NCBI GenBank assembly: GCA_017542245.1
Contig: JAFXXN010000173.1
Span: 42,414 to 106,413, forward strand
Direction: 5' to 3'
DNA length: 64,000 nt
Source of the DNA: Lachnospiraceae bacterium
GTDB taxonomy: Bacteria; Bacillota; Clostridia; Lachnospirales; Lachnospiraceae
Below, one piece after another: positions 54,546 to 63,142 of this stretch. A program made the position numbers and the translations under genes. The notes under the pieces are model-generated. The model saw only the letters and a program-made list of their open reading frames with translations, had not been told where the DNA came from and did not search any database. Every line of letters starts with the position of its first letter. Position 1 is the first letter of the stretch.

Positions 54546-55991
54546 TTAGTAAATCCTTGTAAAAGTTACACTCTTGGGTGCTTGTCCGTTACCAATAATA
54601 GCATCCTTTATTTCTTTAAAATTGGGGTTATCAGTAGCTTTGAATTGAATCTCAGCAAATTCATTTATGTCCTCAAAACTGAAACTCCCAATAAATATAT
54701 TTATAAGTTTATCCGAATTAATTGTAATTTTTTTAAGGTTACCGTCTCGCCTAAAAACATTTCCATCAATCTTTTTAAGTGAAGACCCGACAGTAACCTC
54801 ACTTAATTTTATACAATCTTCAAAACAGCTTGTGGCTAACACTTCAACACCCTCACCCACAACAGCCTTTTTCAGAGAATCACACCCAATAAACGCATTT
54901 CCGCTTATTTCCTTTACTTTATCAGGAATAGTGATTTCACTAAGCTTCTTACAGTTTGAAAAAGCACTTAAGCCCATTTTCTCAAGATTTGAAGGAAGTG
55001 TTACATTAACAATGCCGCTTGTTTTAAATGCTGAATGAGCTAATTCAGTTACGCTTTCCGGAATCTCATAATCCCCTGAACGTCCGGTAGGATATCGAAC
55101 CAGCTTTGTTTTATCATATGAAAACAGTATACCATTTTCAGCTACAAAACTTGTGTTTCCTGATGCAACGGTAAATGACTTAAGTGATTTAGCATAAGAG
55201 AATGCACCGCCGGAAATCTCAGTCACGGTTGCTGGTATCTCATATGTTTTTCCTGATTTCTTCGGCGGATACAGGATAAGAAGCGACTTGTCTTTATTAA
55301 ACAACACTCCGTTCTCTACGACAAAGGCTTTATTTCCTGAAGCCACCTTTATTTTTTTCAGATTTTTACAATCAGCAAATGCAAAATTGTTCAATTCCGT
55401 ACATTTCTTTGGAATCGTGATGCTCTTGATAGCTGTTCCCAAAAAGGCACTTGAATCTATTTTTTCAAGATTTTTATTCAAAGTAACACTCTTTAGGTTT
55501 ACGCAATCCTCAAATGTATATTTTTTGATTTCCTTGATTTTTGATGGTATCTTAACCTTCTTTAAACCACTGTCTTTGAAAGATCTAAAACCTATTTCCG
55601 TAAGGTTTTTAGGGAAATTAATGCTTTCCAGTTTAGTGCAGTGCATGAACGAATCTTGTCCTATAGTTTTAAGTGTACTTGGTAATACCACAGATTTCAA
55701 ATTATATTCTCTATAAAAAGCATTATCTCCAATGCTTGTAATCCCTTCACTAACGACAATCTTAGTCACTTTACCACATTCGGGATCATCGTCAGTAAAC
55801 CAATTTCCGTCCTTCATCTCACCTTTGCCGTAGATGGTCAAAACCCCATCTTCAAGCTCCCACTCAAGGTTATCTCCCCATGTTCCTTTGTAAGTTACCG
55901 ATGCAGCCTTCAAAGAATTTGAAGGAATCAGCATTATGACAAATGCTAATACTAATGCAACAGAAATCATACGAAGCAGTGTTTTCTTCAT
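54546..55991 (-). CDS. Secreted BspA-type leucine-rich-repeat protein
   Basis: The 481-residue protein has a signal peptide (about 1-29) and about 15 LRR_5/BspA-type repeats from residue 60 to 470 with the consensus I..NAF..C..LK.V.LP..L..I (for example SIGDNAFYREYNL and KIDSSAFLGTAIK). Similar proteins mediate adhesion or protein-protein contacts at the cell surface. The C-terminus ends without an LPXTG or dockerin, so it is probably secreted or loosely bound. It is monocistronic and lies 100 bp after the GlsB-like gene. Confidence 0.9.
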   Translation of the reverse strand: MKKTLLRMISVALVLAFVIMLIPSNSLKAASVTYKGTWGDNLEWELEDGVLTIYGKGEMKDGNWFTDDDPECGKVTKIVVSEGITSIGDNAFYREYNLKSVVLPSTLKTIGQDSFMHCTKLESINFPKNLTEIGFRSFKDSGLKKVKIPSKIKEIKKYTFEDCVNLKSVTLNKNLEKIDSSAFLGTAIKSITIPKKCTELNNFAFADCKNLKKIKVASGNKAFVVENGVLFNKDKSLLILYPPKKSGKTYEIPATVTEISGGAFSYAKSLKSFTVASGNTSFVAENGILFSYDKTKLVRYPTGRSGDYEIPESVTELAHSAFKTSGIVNVTLPSNLEKMGLSAFSNCKKLSEITIPDKVKEISGNAFIGCDSLKKAVVGEGVEVLATSCFEDCIKLSEVTVGSSLKKIDGNVFRRDGNLKKITINSDKLINIFIGSFSFEDINEFAEIQFKATDNPNFKEIKDAIIGNGQAPKSVTFTRIY

Positions 55992-56134
55992 CTTGTTAAT
56001 CCTCCTATAAATATGTTACTATACCAACCATAGCCTTCCTCTAATTTTTCCTAAATAATTGTAACATAATACTGTCATTCATACAACAGTATTTTATTAT
56101 TCGGGTTTTAACCCATTTGCTCAACAACAAACTG

Positions 56135-57082
56135 TCATATCCCTAATATTTGTTTCTTTTTAAGGTCGTATTCTTCCTGGGTTATCATTCCATTATCTAA
56201 AAGCTCTTTATATGTTTTTATTGCCTCAGCCTCGTACTGAGCAGCTAATCGTTGCTGAGGAGTTTCCGGTTGTTGTAAGGTTGATTGTTGTATAGTAGGC
56301 TGTTGTATAGGTTCTTGTATCGTAGGTTGTTGTATATAAGGTTGCTGCATGGTAGATTGTTGATCGTACTGAGGAGCATACTGAACAGCATAAGGCTGTT
56401 GGAAATACTGTTGATTATCGACTGATTGAGTGAAAAACTGTTCGTCAAATTGATTGGTAGCAAACCCATTATTAGATGGTATCGTACTTACATAAAGCCA
56501 AATACCTAACATGATAAATGCCAGGAGCGATAAGATATAAATTATTACGCTCAAAACAGCTTGGTCTTCTTTGAAACTTTCATAGGAATCAAGGAATATA
56601 ATTATTGTAACAATAGTTCGCAAAATAGCAGGAAGAATACAGGTAATAAAATGAGACTTATTACTCTGTTTTATATTTTGGATACAGATTATTATTGCGA
56701 TAATTAAAGCTATTAAAGGAATCATTTGAAAAAAATTAGAGATTAAAATAATATTTCCAGTAAAATCGCCATAGATTTTATAAAAATATACTATACTGGA
56801 TATCCAATTTGCTAAAAGACCTATTCCCTGTAGTAATAGTGGAACTAAAAGACCATAATGTAATTTTCCGATTATCAGCATTATCCCCAGAACTATAGAA
56901 GGTATAATACTGAATAATACACTTATTATAATCCCTGGCACATTAATGTAAACAGAATTTAGTTCACCTTTTGGGATCATAGCTAATTGCATTATAGTAA
57001 CAATACTACTTAGTATGGGTAGCAAAATAAATATGCAACCTGAAGTAATTGCTAAACCTCTTCCTTTTTTAACATCTTTCAT
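56135..57082 (-). CDS. Polytopic membrane protein with glutamine-rich region and SHOCT tail
   Basis: The 315-residue protein has about six hydrophobic helices (13-205), a glutamine-rich low-complexity segment (about 220-280, with PYxQQ and TIQxP repeats), and a C-terminal SHOCT motif (KELLDNGMITQEEYDLKKKQIL, trimmed here to MITQEEYDLKKKQIL). SHOCT tails are short oligomerisation helices on many unrelated proteins. The family of the membrane part was not recognised. The start at 57082 has GAGGAA eight bases upstream. It has no strong partner nearby. Confidence 0.75.
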   Translation of the reverse strand: MKDVKKGRGLAITSGCIFILLPILSSIVTIMQLAMIPKGELNSVYINVPGIIISVLFSIIPSIVLGIMLIIGKLHYGLLVPLLLQGIGLLANWISSIVYFYKIYGDFTGNIILISNFFQMIPLIALIIAIIICIQNIKQSNKSHFITCILPAILRTIVTIIIFLDSYESFKEDQAVLSVIIYILSLLAFIMLGIWLYVSTIPSNNGFATNQFDEQFFTQSVDNQQYFQQPYAVQYAPQYDQQSTMQQPYIQQPTIQEPIQQPTIQQSTLQQPETPQQRLAAQYEAEAIKTYKELLDNGMITQEEYDLKKKQILGI

Positions 57083-57534
57083 TTTATGTTCCTCATAAAT
57101 TCTCCGAAAATACACTTATTCTTCAATTTACACTATATTTTTTATGCCAAAATTATAACATATCACATACTTACATGCAATTATTTGTTTTTAACTATTC
57201 TATTGCGTTTATTATAAAAGGCTTAATTAATCCCCAATATTCATGACGTGCAAAAATGCCATACCGATATACCATATTTTTACTTGACAAACAATGAACT
57301 GCGCTATATTATATCATTATCAGAGGCAAAGAGTATAAATTTGAACTAACGAGATTTAACTTTATTTATTTCTTGATTTACGATTGAAACACGGATGTTG
57401 GCACTTTTTCTAGGATTTACTACTTTTTTCAGATTCACTCTCTTGCTTTCCCCATTATTTTAGCAAGAGTGGATGATATCTCCTGCATGTTACATTTAAT
57501 TATTTGTAAGCTAAAAGGAGGTATTGTTGTATTC
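57083..57534. other. Intergenic region with a plus-strand promoter and long leader
   Basis: The 452-bp gap between divergent genes is very AT-rich. Apart from the promoter at 57284-57312 I see no coding sequence. The 220-nt leader between promoter and start codon has no clear hairpin or known riboswitch, but does contain an AAAGGAGG site 12 bases from the ATG. Confidence 0.6.
57284..57312 (+). promoter_or_regulatory. Sigma-A promoter for the Rpn-like nuclease gene
   Basis: It reads TTGACA, 17 bp, TATTAT. It is one of the best promoters in the window and lies 220 bp before the start codon. Confidence 0.8.
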
Positions 57535-58530
57535 ATGGGTAAAATTGATGTTACACAGATGAAATTTCTCAGAAATCCGGAACATTTCGCCGATATCTGG
57601 AATGGACTAGTTTTTGACGGAAAACCGATTATCAAGCCGGAAGAAATTGTGGAAATAAGCCCTGTTGGGCTGATGGATTCCCGCGACAGAAGTGTTAAAA
57701 AAACTTCTGATATAGCTATGGCAAAGATAGCTTCCGGTGAAATCCTTGCTGTAATGATAATGGAAAATCAGACAGAAGTTGATTACAGCCTTCCCGTAAG
57801 GGTTTGTCTAAGGGAATATATGGAATATGACAAACAGGTAGCTGAAATCTGCAAAAAGAACCGGGAAGCTCAGAAGAAAGGTCAAAAAATCTTCTCGGAT
57901 TCCGGTGAGTATATGTATGGTTTTAGAAAAAGTGATCGCTTGCGGCCTGTTACTACACTTATACTTTCATGGAATGACAAAGAATGGACAGGAGCCAAGT
58001 CTCTTTATGACCTTCTTGATTTTTCAGGATCTGAAGATCTTAAAAACCTAGTTTCTGACTACAGAATGAATGTCGTAGACATGGATAGTATCACGAACGA
58101 AAAAGACAGATTCACAAACAATGAGGTTAGGGATGTTGTCTCGCTCTATTTAAGAAGAAACAATAAAGCCGGATTCAAAGAATATGTGGATGAATATGGT
58201 GAAGGAATTACCGAAGATTGTATGAAGATGGTTAATTCTTTTGTTATCTCTAATGAACTAAAAAAATATATGGATGATAATTGCAACGAGAAAGGAGAAC
58301 AAGATAAAAATATGTGCAGAGCTATTACTGAACTAATACAGGATGGAAGAAACGAAGGTAGAAAAGAGGAGCGCTTAATCGTTAATAAACTTATCAGCAC
58401 ACTTTTAGCTGATGGCCGCGTAGAAGATTTAAGGCGTGCCTCTACCGATCAAGACTACCAGGACAATCTTATAAAAGAATTGTTCCCGGATGACTGGAAA
58501 AAGTTGAATGATTTAAGCCCAGTGACTTGA
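57535..58530 (+). CDS. Rpn-family PD-(D/E)XK recombination nuclease / transposase-like protein
   Basis: The 331-residue protein has the Rpn (recombination-promoting nuclease) layout. An N-terminal helical part is followed by the nuclease core with R..D (SRDRSV, then SDIAMAKI) and the E-N-Q active-site triplet (VMIMENQTEVDYS). A helical C-terminal half with charged repeats follows (ELIQDGRNEGRKEER). Rpn proteins promote DNA cleavage and exchange in mobile regions. The start was chosen at 57535. A start 22 codons earlier has a poor context. AAAGGAGG lies 12 bases upstream. It borders a cassette with a DnaB-like gene. Confidence 0.82.
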   Translation: MGKIDVTQMKFLRNPEHFADIWNGLVFDGKPIIKPEEIVEISPVGLMDSRDRSVKKTSDIAMAKIASGEILAVMIMENQTEVDYSLPVRVCLREYMEYDKQVAEICKKNREAQKKGQKIFSDSGEYMYGFRKSDRLRPVTTLILSWNDKEWTGAKSLYDLLDFSGSEDLKNLVSDYRMNVVDMDSITNEKDRFTNNEVRDVVSLYLRRNNKAGFKEYVDEYGEGITEDCMKMVNSFVISNELKKYMDDNCNEKGEQDKNMCRAITELIQDGRNEGRKEERLIVNKLISTLLADGRVEDLRRASTDQDYQDNLIKELFPDDWKKLNDLSPVT

Positions 58531-58701
58531 GCGCAAAGATTTAACTCGTTTATATGCCAACTTATGATTCAAATGACAAAACATTAAAATTGAAACCTGT
58601 TACGAAGATGATATAATTTATACTCGTAAGTATATCTACGGCATCCCAGAATGAGTGTGTGATTTTTTTCTCTGAAAAGTACAGTTATCTCAAAAAAAGG
58701 T

Positions 58702-58751
58702 TTTACGGATTATATCGTTCCTTATGGAAGCGTATAATCCGTAAATTTTTT
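58702..58751 (+). terminator. Bidirectional terminator between the Rpn-like and DnaB-like genes
   Basis: A 13-bp stem TTTACGGATTATA / TATAATCCGTAAA with an inner partial helix is flanked by an A-run on the left and T-run on the right. Its ACGGATTATA core resembles the hairpin at 60132-60168. Confidence 0.85.
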
Positions 58752-58755
58752 GTAG

Positions 58756-59646
58756 CTAATCTCTTACAAGGTTTCTGAACCAGAAACCATCATATTCCAT
58801 AGTCAGTTTTACCTTCCCGGTCCTGCCGTTTCTGTTCTTGACTATTATAACATCTGCCTCTCTGTTTTCCGGAGATTTCTCCCGGTCAAACTGTTCTGCA
58901 TATAGCAGCATGATCAAATCGGCATACTGTTTAGTATAATCCGAATCGTCTATACTAGCCAATTCCGGCCTTTTGAACCAGTCTTTTTCTCCATCGGACA
59001 GTAACTCCGATATAAGCAGTAATGGGCAATCTTCATCCACTGCTATTTCCTTCAGTTCCCGAACAACCTCCTTCATCCCCAAACCGGATTCGTCTCGCTC
59101 ACAGCTTAAGAACTGCAGACTATCAACAACTATGAGTCCCAGCCTGCCCTCAAGACTTAACTCTCTACACTTCTCTCTGATATCTTCAATTGTAATAAAT
59201 GCACTGTCATCAATATAAACAGGCATATCTACCAGCTTTTGGGCATTTTCATTAAGCAGATCCAATTCCACGGAATCCTTTGGTCCGTTAAGAACTATTT
59301 CCTTCTTATCCCACATCTCTATTGCCAAAAACCTCTTGATTATCCGGCTGTTCGTAATGCTCGGGCTGAAAATCGCAGCTGTTACCCTTTCTCTAGTAAC
59401 AACATTCCGGACTATACTTAACGCCAGCCCTGTCTTTCCCATCAATTTTCTTCCGACAAGTAAGATAAGTTCTCCATTCTGCAAGCCTTTTGTCTTGCAG
59501 TCTATGTCATAGAACCCTGTAGATAAACCGGTAACAATACCTTTGTGCTCTGATCTACGCTCTACCATAAGCTTATATTCATCAAGCACTTCGGATACCA
59601 CCTCTCTTGTACTTTTAAAACCGACTACATTTTTTTCTTCTTCCAT
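58756..59646 (-). CDS. DnaB-like helicase-domain ATPase without N-terminal domain
   Basis: The 296-residue protein matches only the RecA-like C-terminal half of replicative helicase DnaB. It shows TGLSTGFYDID, Walker A GRKLMGKT (65-72), Walker B VVDSLQFL (173-180), the H3-like RPELASIDDSDYTKQYADL segment and the H4/DNA-loop motif KNRNGRTG (270-277). The DnaB N-terminal domain that binds DnaG is absent, and the length is about 60 percent of DnaB. A free-standing core may act in a phage-like or accessory replication role, or as a DNA-dependent ATPase. It starts 65 bp after a small orphan gene and ends before a terminator. Confidence 0.85.
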   Translation of the reverse strand: MEEEKNVVGFKSTREVVSEVLDEYKLMVERRSEHKGIVTGLSTGFYDIDCKTKGLQNGELILLVGRKLMGKTGLALSIVRNVVTRERVTAAIFSPSITNSRIIKRFLAIEMWDKKEIVLNGPKDSVELDLLNENAQKLVDMPVYIDDSAFITIEDIREKCRELSLEGRLGLIVVDSLQFLSCERDESGLGMKEVVRELKEIAVDEDCPLLLISELLSDGEKDWFKRPELASIDDSDYTKQYADLIMLLYAEQFDREKSPENREADVIIVKNRNGRTGKVKLTMEYDGFWFRNLVRD

Positions 59647-59711
59647 GATGTCTCTCCTTTACTTTGATAGCGTCTCCGTACATAGCACGTTCTTTATCAT
59701 CAAAACCTGTC

Positions 59712-60017
59712 TTATCCGCAGTATGAACCAAACGTACAATCACTCGGAAGAATTACATCGAAATCATTACATGCATCGCTTTTAGCCAGAAACTGTAACT
59801 TAAGCTCACCTGTTTTATTCATGCTTACGATACCAAATGAACCGGTTACATCATCTTCAATGCTCAAGTAAACCTTGTTAACACCTTCTTCAACAGTTCT
59901 GCAAAACATTATCTTTCCGGTTTCAAATTCCTTGTGACCCTTGAAAAGCTCAAAAAGACTGTCAAATACATTGTTTCTTGATTCTTCATTCTTAAAAGTA
60001 AAATAATAGTTTCTCAT
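59712..60017 (-). CDS. Small orphan protein, first gene of the DnaB-like cassette
   Basis: The 101-residue acidic protein was not recognised. It has an alternating strand and helix pattern with a conserved-looking start (RNYYFTFKNEESRNNVFDSL) and a C-terminal cysteine pair (DCTFGSYCG). It starts at 60017, with AAGGGGAAACC upstream. The gene is expressed from a promoter/leader almost identical to that of the orphan at 62173-62472, although the two proteins are not alike. It is probably co-transcribed with the DnaB-like gene, 65 bp downstream. Confidence 0.65.
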   Translation of the reverse strand: MRNYYFTFKNEESRNNVFDSLFELFKGHKEFETGKIMFCRTVEEGVNKVYLSIEDDVTGSFGIVSMNKTGELKLQFLAKSDACNDFDVILPSDCTFGSYCG

Positions 60018-60104
60018 AGGTTTCCCCTTTCTCTTGATCATATTGTTGACTTTTGGTGGAATTATAGTATCACATGGCATAAAATAAATTTAAAAACGGA
60101 TTCC
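60018..60104 (-). promoter_or_regulatory. Duplicated promoter/leader box, copy 1
   Basis: Reading minus strand to the ATG, this aligns without a gap to 62473-62559. Common blocks are GGAAT, GTTTTTAAA, ATGTG, ACTATAAT (TATAAT at 60061-60066), AAGTCAACAATA and the ribosome binding site area. The -35 region is poor, so an extended -10 or an activator is likely. Confidence 0.7.
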
Positions 60105-60124
60105 AAAAAAAAGATTCTTTTCAA

Positions 60125-60168
60125 AAAAATAGCGGATTACATCACTCCTTTCGGAGTGTATAATCCGC
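60125..60168 (-). terminator. Hairpin bounding the DnaB-like cassette
   Basis: The stem GCGGATTA / TAATCCGC with an inner CACTCC/GGAGTG helix is followed by a T-run on the minus strand. It is related in sequence to the terminator at 58702-58745. Confidence 0.75.
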
Positions 60169-60210
60169 CAATTATTTTCAAACACTATGCCGTGATCTGT
60201 TTGAAGTTAT

Positions 60211-60377
60211 TTACAGCAGGGATAACCGCAAGTCAACAGTTATCGTATCATAGCTACCAGTAAAATCATGGTATAAACTTTTTGCAGACAATACATATAC
60301 TAATGCCTGTCTTGACAGGATTATTCACAAGGCGTTCCACCTTGTATTAAATGGTAGAAATACGCGTAATCCTGCAT
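60211..60377 (-). pseudogene. Frameshifted small gene remnant
   Basis: An ATG with a GAGGAATA site starts a frame reading MQDYAYFYHLIQGGTPC that stops after 18 codons. One base shift continues it as ILSRQALVYVLSAKSLYHDF and on to a stop, together about 54 residues. Both parts look like protein. The family was not recognised. It lies between a hairpin and a 60399-60448 structured stretch, in a gap of more than 300 bp without an intact gene. Confidence 0.35.
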
Positions 60378-60398
60378 AACTTTTTTATTCCTCGTTTG

Positions 60399-60448
60399 GA
60401 GCGGACAGCCTTCCCCATAAATCGGTAAGGCTGTTCCGCTCAAGCGGA
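60399..60448. other. Overlapping hairpins upstream of the 66-residue orphan gene's end
   Basis: A 15-bp-scale stem (GAGCGGACAGCCTT / AAGGCTGTTCCGCTC) overlaps a shorter alternative, TTCCGC/GCGGAA. The right arm of the first is the left arm of the second. This could be a terminator for the neighbouring gene or a switchable structure. Confidence 0.5.
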
Positions 60449-60495
60449 ATACACAAGTCAGATGTTTTTTTATCAATTAACTTATTACACGATAC

Positions 60496-60696
60496 TTAAA
60501 GCTTTAACATTTCAACAATACCAATTACATCTCTAATATCAACATAGCCTTTTTTTCTTGGCGAAGGCTCTTTTATTGCGGGATTATCAGCATAAGGATC
60601 CATCGTAAAACGTTCATTCTTTGGAATATTATGTGATTCCTCATAGTCAAATAGTTTTTTGATTGCCTGTTCGCGTTTCCAATAAGGTATTGACAT
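60496..60696 (-). CDS. Small hypothetical protein
   Basis: The 66-residue soluble protein was not recognised. It starts at 60696 after AAAGGAAGG, the best site, although the frame is open to 60732. It has a helical N-terminus (WKREQAIKKLFDYEESH) and a lysine- and proline-rich centre, ending VIGIVEMLKL. It sits alone on the minus strand, with no recognisable neighbour. Its coding character is fairly good. Confidence 0.6.
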   Translation of the reverse strand: MSIPYWKREQAIKKLFDYEESHNIPKNERFTMDPYADNPAIKEPSPRKKGYVDIRDVIGIVEMLKL

Positions 60697-60830
60697 TTTA
60701 TAAACCTTCCTTTCTAATATGCAAAATGACAAAGGTACAAAACCAAACTTACATCAGATAGTTCATTAAATGTAATGCCAGGTTATATAAGCCAAGAACT
60801 TGGCATTATACCTTTTCTAACCCAAGTATT

Positions 60831-61307
60831 TTAGGATACTAAATAATTACGTTTCTGTTCCCTTACAAATGTTGTGTTTCCTTCAGGATCAAGTTCTATC
60901 CCATTTTCGTGTGCATTTCTTATTGCGATTGGACTAGGATGATAATTTTCAGGAAGTTTTCTCAAGAATGGATCAATATCAACCTCTTTATACTCTGTTG
61001 AAATCACTTCTGTTTCTATTTCATTTTTAAAATTTGCTATATTCTCTTTTTCTTGAATTTCTGGAATTGCTGGAATTGTTTGACTGCAAGGTATTCCCTT
61101 ACGATTCTCTCCCGTATACAATTCATCATACATTGTGTTAGCAAATTTCCATGCAACATACCCTGCCAATCCAGAACCTACTGTTACTCCACTCCAAAAA
61201 AATATTTTCTTTTTTAAATATTTTCTTTTACATGACTTGCTACAAAAACGGCCCTTGTTACTATCTTCTAACAATGAACCACAGTTTTTACAAAAAATTG
61301 TTTTCAT
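60831..61307 (-). CDS. Zinc-ribbon membrane protein
   Basis: The 158-residue protein starts with a zinc ribbon: CKNCG at 6-10, and CSKSC at 22-26, four cysteines in the usual spacing. A single transmembrane helix follows (about 36-57). The rest is a polar, acidic tail ending KRNYLVS. Zinc-ribbon plus one helix proteins are common small membrane proteins of unknown role. AAAGGAGATATT precedes the ATG. No neighbours help to place its function. Confidence 0.72.
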   Translation of the reverse strand: MKTIFCKNCGSLLEDSNKGRFCSKSCKRKYLKKKIFFWSGVTVGSGLAGYVAWKFANTMYDELYTGENRKGIPCSQTIPAIPEIQEKENIANFKNEIETEVISTEYKEVDIDPFLRKLPENYHPSPIAIRNAHENGIELDPEGNTTFVREQKRNYLVS

Positions 61308-61722
61308 TTTTTAATATCTCCTTTTTTTGAATTTGATAAATCTAAAGCAACAGGAAAATATTCAGTTGTAGTGTAAACAATTGCAACCGGGCTACTCATA
61401 ATGCATGTTTATTAACATACGAAATAGAATCAGATCCTCTAATAGCATATATGCTTCAATCATCGTCTTGATCATCATCTGTTCTATCTTCCAAAATGAG
61501 AAACCCATTCATTATCAAGTCATGTTAGCAGATTCCTTGGATTTAACCACTTAATCGGAATCCATAATTAAGTGGTATGCTACAATCATTCTTATTCTGA
61601 TCACCATCTTCTTTCTTTTTGATAATATAAATATATCAAAAAAAAATAAATGATAAATGCTTATAAGTGCAAAAAAGAACTATCTAAACCTGCTTTACCA
61701 GCAAATTATTGTAGTTACCATA
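61308..61722. other. Intergenic stretch with probable gene remnants
   Basis: This 415-bp gap has no intact gene. On the minus strand there is a very short acidic frame (starting MNGFLILEDRTDDD) with no clear ribosome binding site. A perfect 10-bp palindromic stem ACCACTTAAT / ATTAAGTGGT lies at about 61549-61580. I see no known element. Confidence 0.4.
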
Positions 61723-61896
61723 TCAATCGTCAAATAGCAGGCAACTCGATGTGCACTCCGGATAGTTTCCCCTGTATGCAGCGCATCCCTCCGGGATATC
61801 ATCATCCCAGTCAATATTTCCGTAGCTCGGACATGAGTATACACCATTACCATTTCTTCTATCTTTCCATCACAAACACTACATTTTCTTTACCAT
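61723..61896 (-). pseudogene. Degraded small cysteine-rich gene
   Basis: An ATG with AGGAG upstream begins a frame interrupted by TAG at codon 6 and TGA at codon 9. After them it reads as a good protein, GVYSCPSYGNIDWDDDIPEG, with three or four cysteines, to a stop at codon 58. A plus-one frame supplies the missing part between codons 5 and 16 (CSVCDGKIEE), so two compensating shifts have broken a small zinc-ribbon-like protein. I prefer decay over stop-codon recoding, as no recoding machinery or element is visible. Confidence 0.5.
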
Positions 61897-61938
61897 AGCT
61901 CTTCTCCTCTCGAAATCTATAATTTTTTAAATCATTTA

Positions 61939-62133
61939 CTATATAACACATGGATAATACTTACGTTCACCGGTATCAATAAGAATATTCTTATTGTTCA
62001 CTCTGACAAGAATAGATTCTTCCTGACCTATATCCAGCATACTGACACTTATACCCGTACTTCTTTTGGAAATCAAAAAAGACATAGGACATTATCCCCA
62101 AAAGAATACAAATGTAAAGATTTTCTTTTTCAT
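61939..62133 (-). pseudogene. Truncated metallo-beta-lactamase-fold (ComEC-like) gene remnant
   Basis: After MKKKIFTFVFFWG, an in-frame TAA interrupts a signal-peptide-like start. Reading on, SVSMLDIGQEESIL and NKNILIDTGE match the first strands of secreted ComEC/MBL-fold proteins (canonical LDVGQGDSI...LIDTG). The frame stops after 65 codons, where more than 250 are expected. A 3'-truncated and nonsense-mutated copy is therefore likely. Confidence 0.55.
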
Positions 62134-62172
62134 AATGGCACCTACCTTTTCATATTATTATCCTAAATACTA

Positions 62173-62472
62173 TTACAAATATCTTTTGCGAAAGTTTTTC
62201 ATCTTCCTCGTTCTATCCAGTACTACGATACCGGACTCCTTCTCCACATACCTTATATGAGAAAGCAATTTGCTCATAGTATGTATAACCGAGTTATCAT
62301 ATTTTGCCTTAGAATAATTTATTGCAGCATCAACGGTTACTCCTTTTCTGTAGTAATCTGCAACTCCTCTTCTGTATGCTTGTCGGAACAGATAATACTC
62401 TTTATTCTCTGCTACAAGGTACAGCGTATGGAAACCCGAAACATCAACCCTGCTTAAAATCATAGACTTCAT
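62173..62472 (-). CDS. Small orphan protein with basic C-terminus
   Basis: The 99-residue protein was not recognised. The start at 62472 has AGAAGGAGG eight bases upstream, and the frame to 62514 is not needed. It has a strand-rich N-terminus (ILSRVDVSGFHTLYLVAENKEYYLF), a helical middle and a highly basic tail (TRKMKNFRKRY), suggestive of nucleic-acid binding. It shares its promoter and leader with the first gene of the DnaB-like cassette, so the two may be coregulated. Confidence 0.6.
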   Translation of the reverse strand: MKSMILSRVDVSGFHTLYLVAENKEYYLFRQAYRRGVADYYRKGVTVDAAINYSKAKYDNSVIHTMSKLLSHIRYVEKESGIVVLDRTRKMKNFRKRYL

Positions 62473-62559
62473 AGGCATCCTCCTTCTACTAATCTTATTG
62501 TTGACTTCTACCAAAATTATAGTAACACATAACGCAATAATATTTTAAAAACAGATTCC
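62473..62559 (-). promoter_or_regulatory. Duplicated promoter/leader box, copy 2
   Basis: The minus strand aligns without a gap to the copy at 60018-60104, with TATAAT at 62516-62521, the shared AAGTCAACAATA block, and an upstream GGAATC that is repeated (TAAAAAGGATTCC nearby). Confidence 0.7.
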
Positions 62560-62745
62560 TAAAAAGGATTCCGTATTCATGTTTGAACAAAAAAACTTTA
62601 ACCCATAATTTTCGCATCAGACATTTACATTATAAGCGAAGATCTACTCGGTTTTTTGACCCTTATATACTTTTTTTGCAGAAAAAACTATGGCATATAA
62701 ATCTCAACTATTTCGTTTACAGTATGCAAGAAGTACTTGCAAATC

Positions 62746-62799
62746 AAACCACCAGCTTAGCTGGTGGTTTGCTCTGCGGCTATAAGCCGCTATTACCAG
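62746..62799 (+). repeat. IS200/IS605-like end repeat, copy 1
   Basis: A perfect 11-bp stem AAACCACCAGC / GCTGGTGGTTT is followed by GCTCTGCGGC and a second perfect stem GCGGCT/AGCCGC, then TATTACCAG. I recall this hairpin pair from the ends of IS200/IS605-type elements in Clostridia. No tnpA or tnpB gene is here. Confidence 0.5.
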
Positions 62800-63030
62800 A
62801 TTGCCTCTAAAGGGGCTCTGAAATATGACTCGCACCACATGCCTTACTGTCCTTCCGACTATTTTGGTGTATGTCATTATTTTTTCTTTTCTCTTCAGCT
62901 TTTATCTGTTAAAATTATACCATTCTATAACTCATAGGATAAAGACTCCATCTTGTGGAAGTTGGTTGGCGAACCTATACTTTCTATCAAGTATGGAGTT
63001 TTTTCTTGAAGCTAAAGCTATTTCGGAACA

Positions 63031-63080
63031 CACCTGCATAGCAGGTGGTTTACTCTGCGCCTATAAGCCGCTTTTACCAG
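63031..63080 (+). repeat. IS200/IS605-like end repeat, copy 2
   Basis: CACCTGC/GCAGGTG is followed by GTTTACTCTGCG, CCTATAAGCCGC and TTTTACCAG. This is the same layout as copy 1, 285 bp away in direct orientation, diverged in the first stem. Confidence 0.5.
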
Positions 63081-63142
63081 CTTACCAAGTCATAATATAT
63101 ATAATTAACGATTCTGTTAAAAAACATTTGGATTTAGGTATT

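Larger units (their letters stand above)
62560..63142. other. Intergenic region holding IS200/IS605-like repeats and a terminator
   Basis: No intact gene was found in these 580 bp. They contain the two hairpin repeats listed separately and, at about 62975-63006, a plus-strand stem CTATACTT/AAGTATGG followed by a T-run. An open frame on the plus strand through this area has no ribosome binding site and repeats the hairpin sequence, so I do not call it a gene. Confidence 0.5.

Noticed and set aside
61723-61896. Reading through TAG and TGA as recoding (for example selenocysteine)
   Set aside because: Two different stops lie within four codons, no downstream recoding structure is seen, and a shifted frame explains the missing part. 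Decay is simpler.
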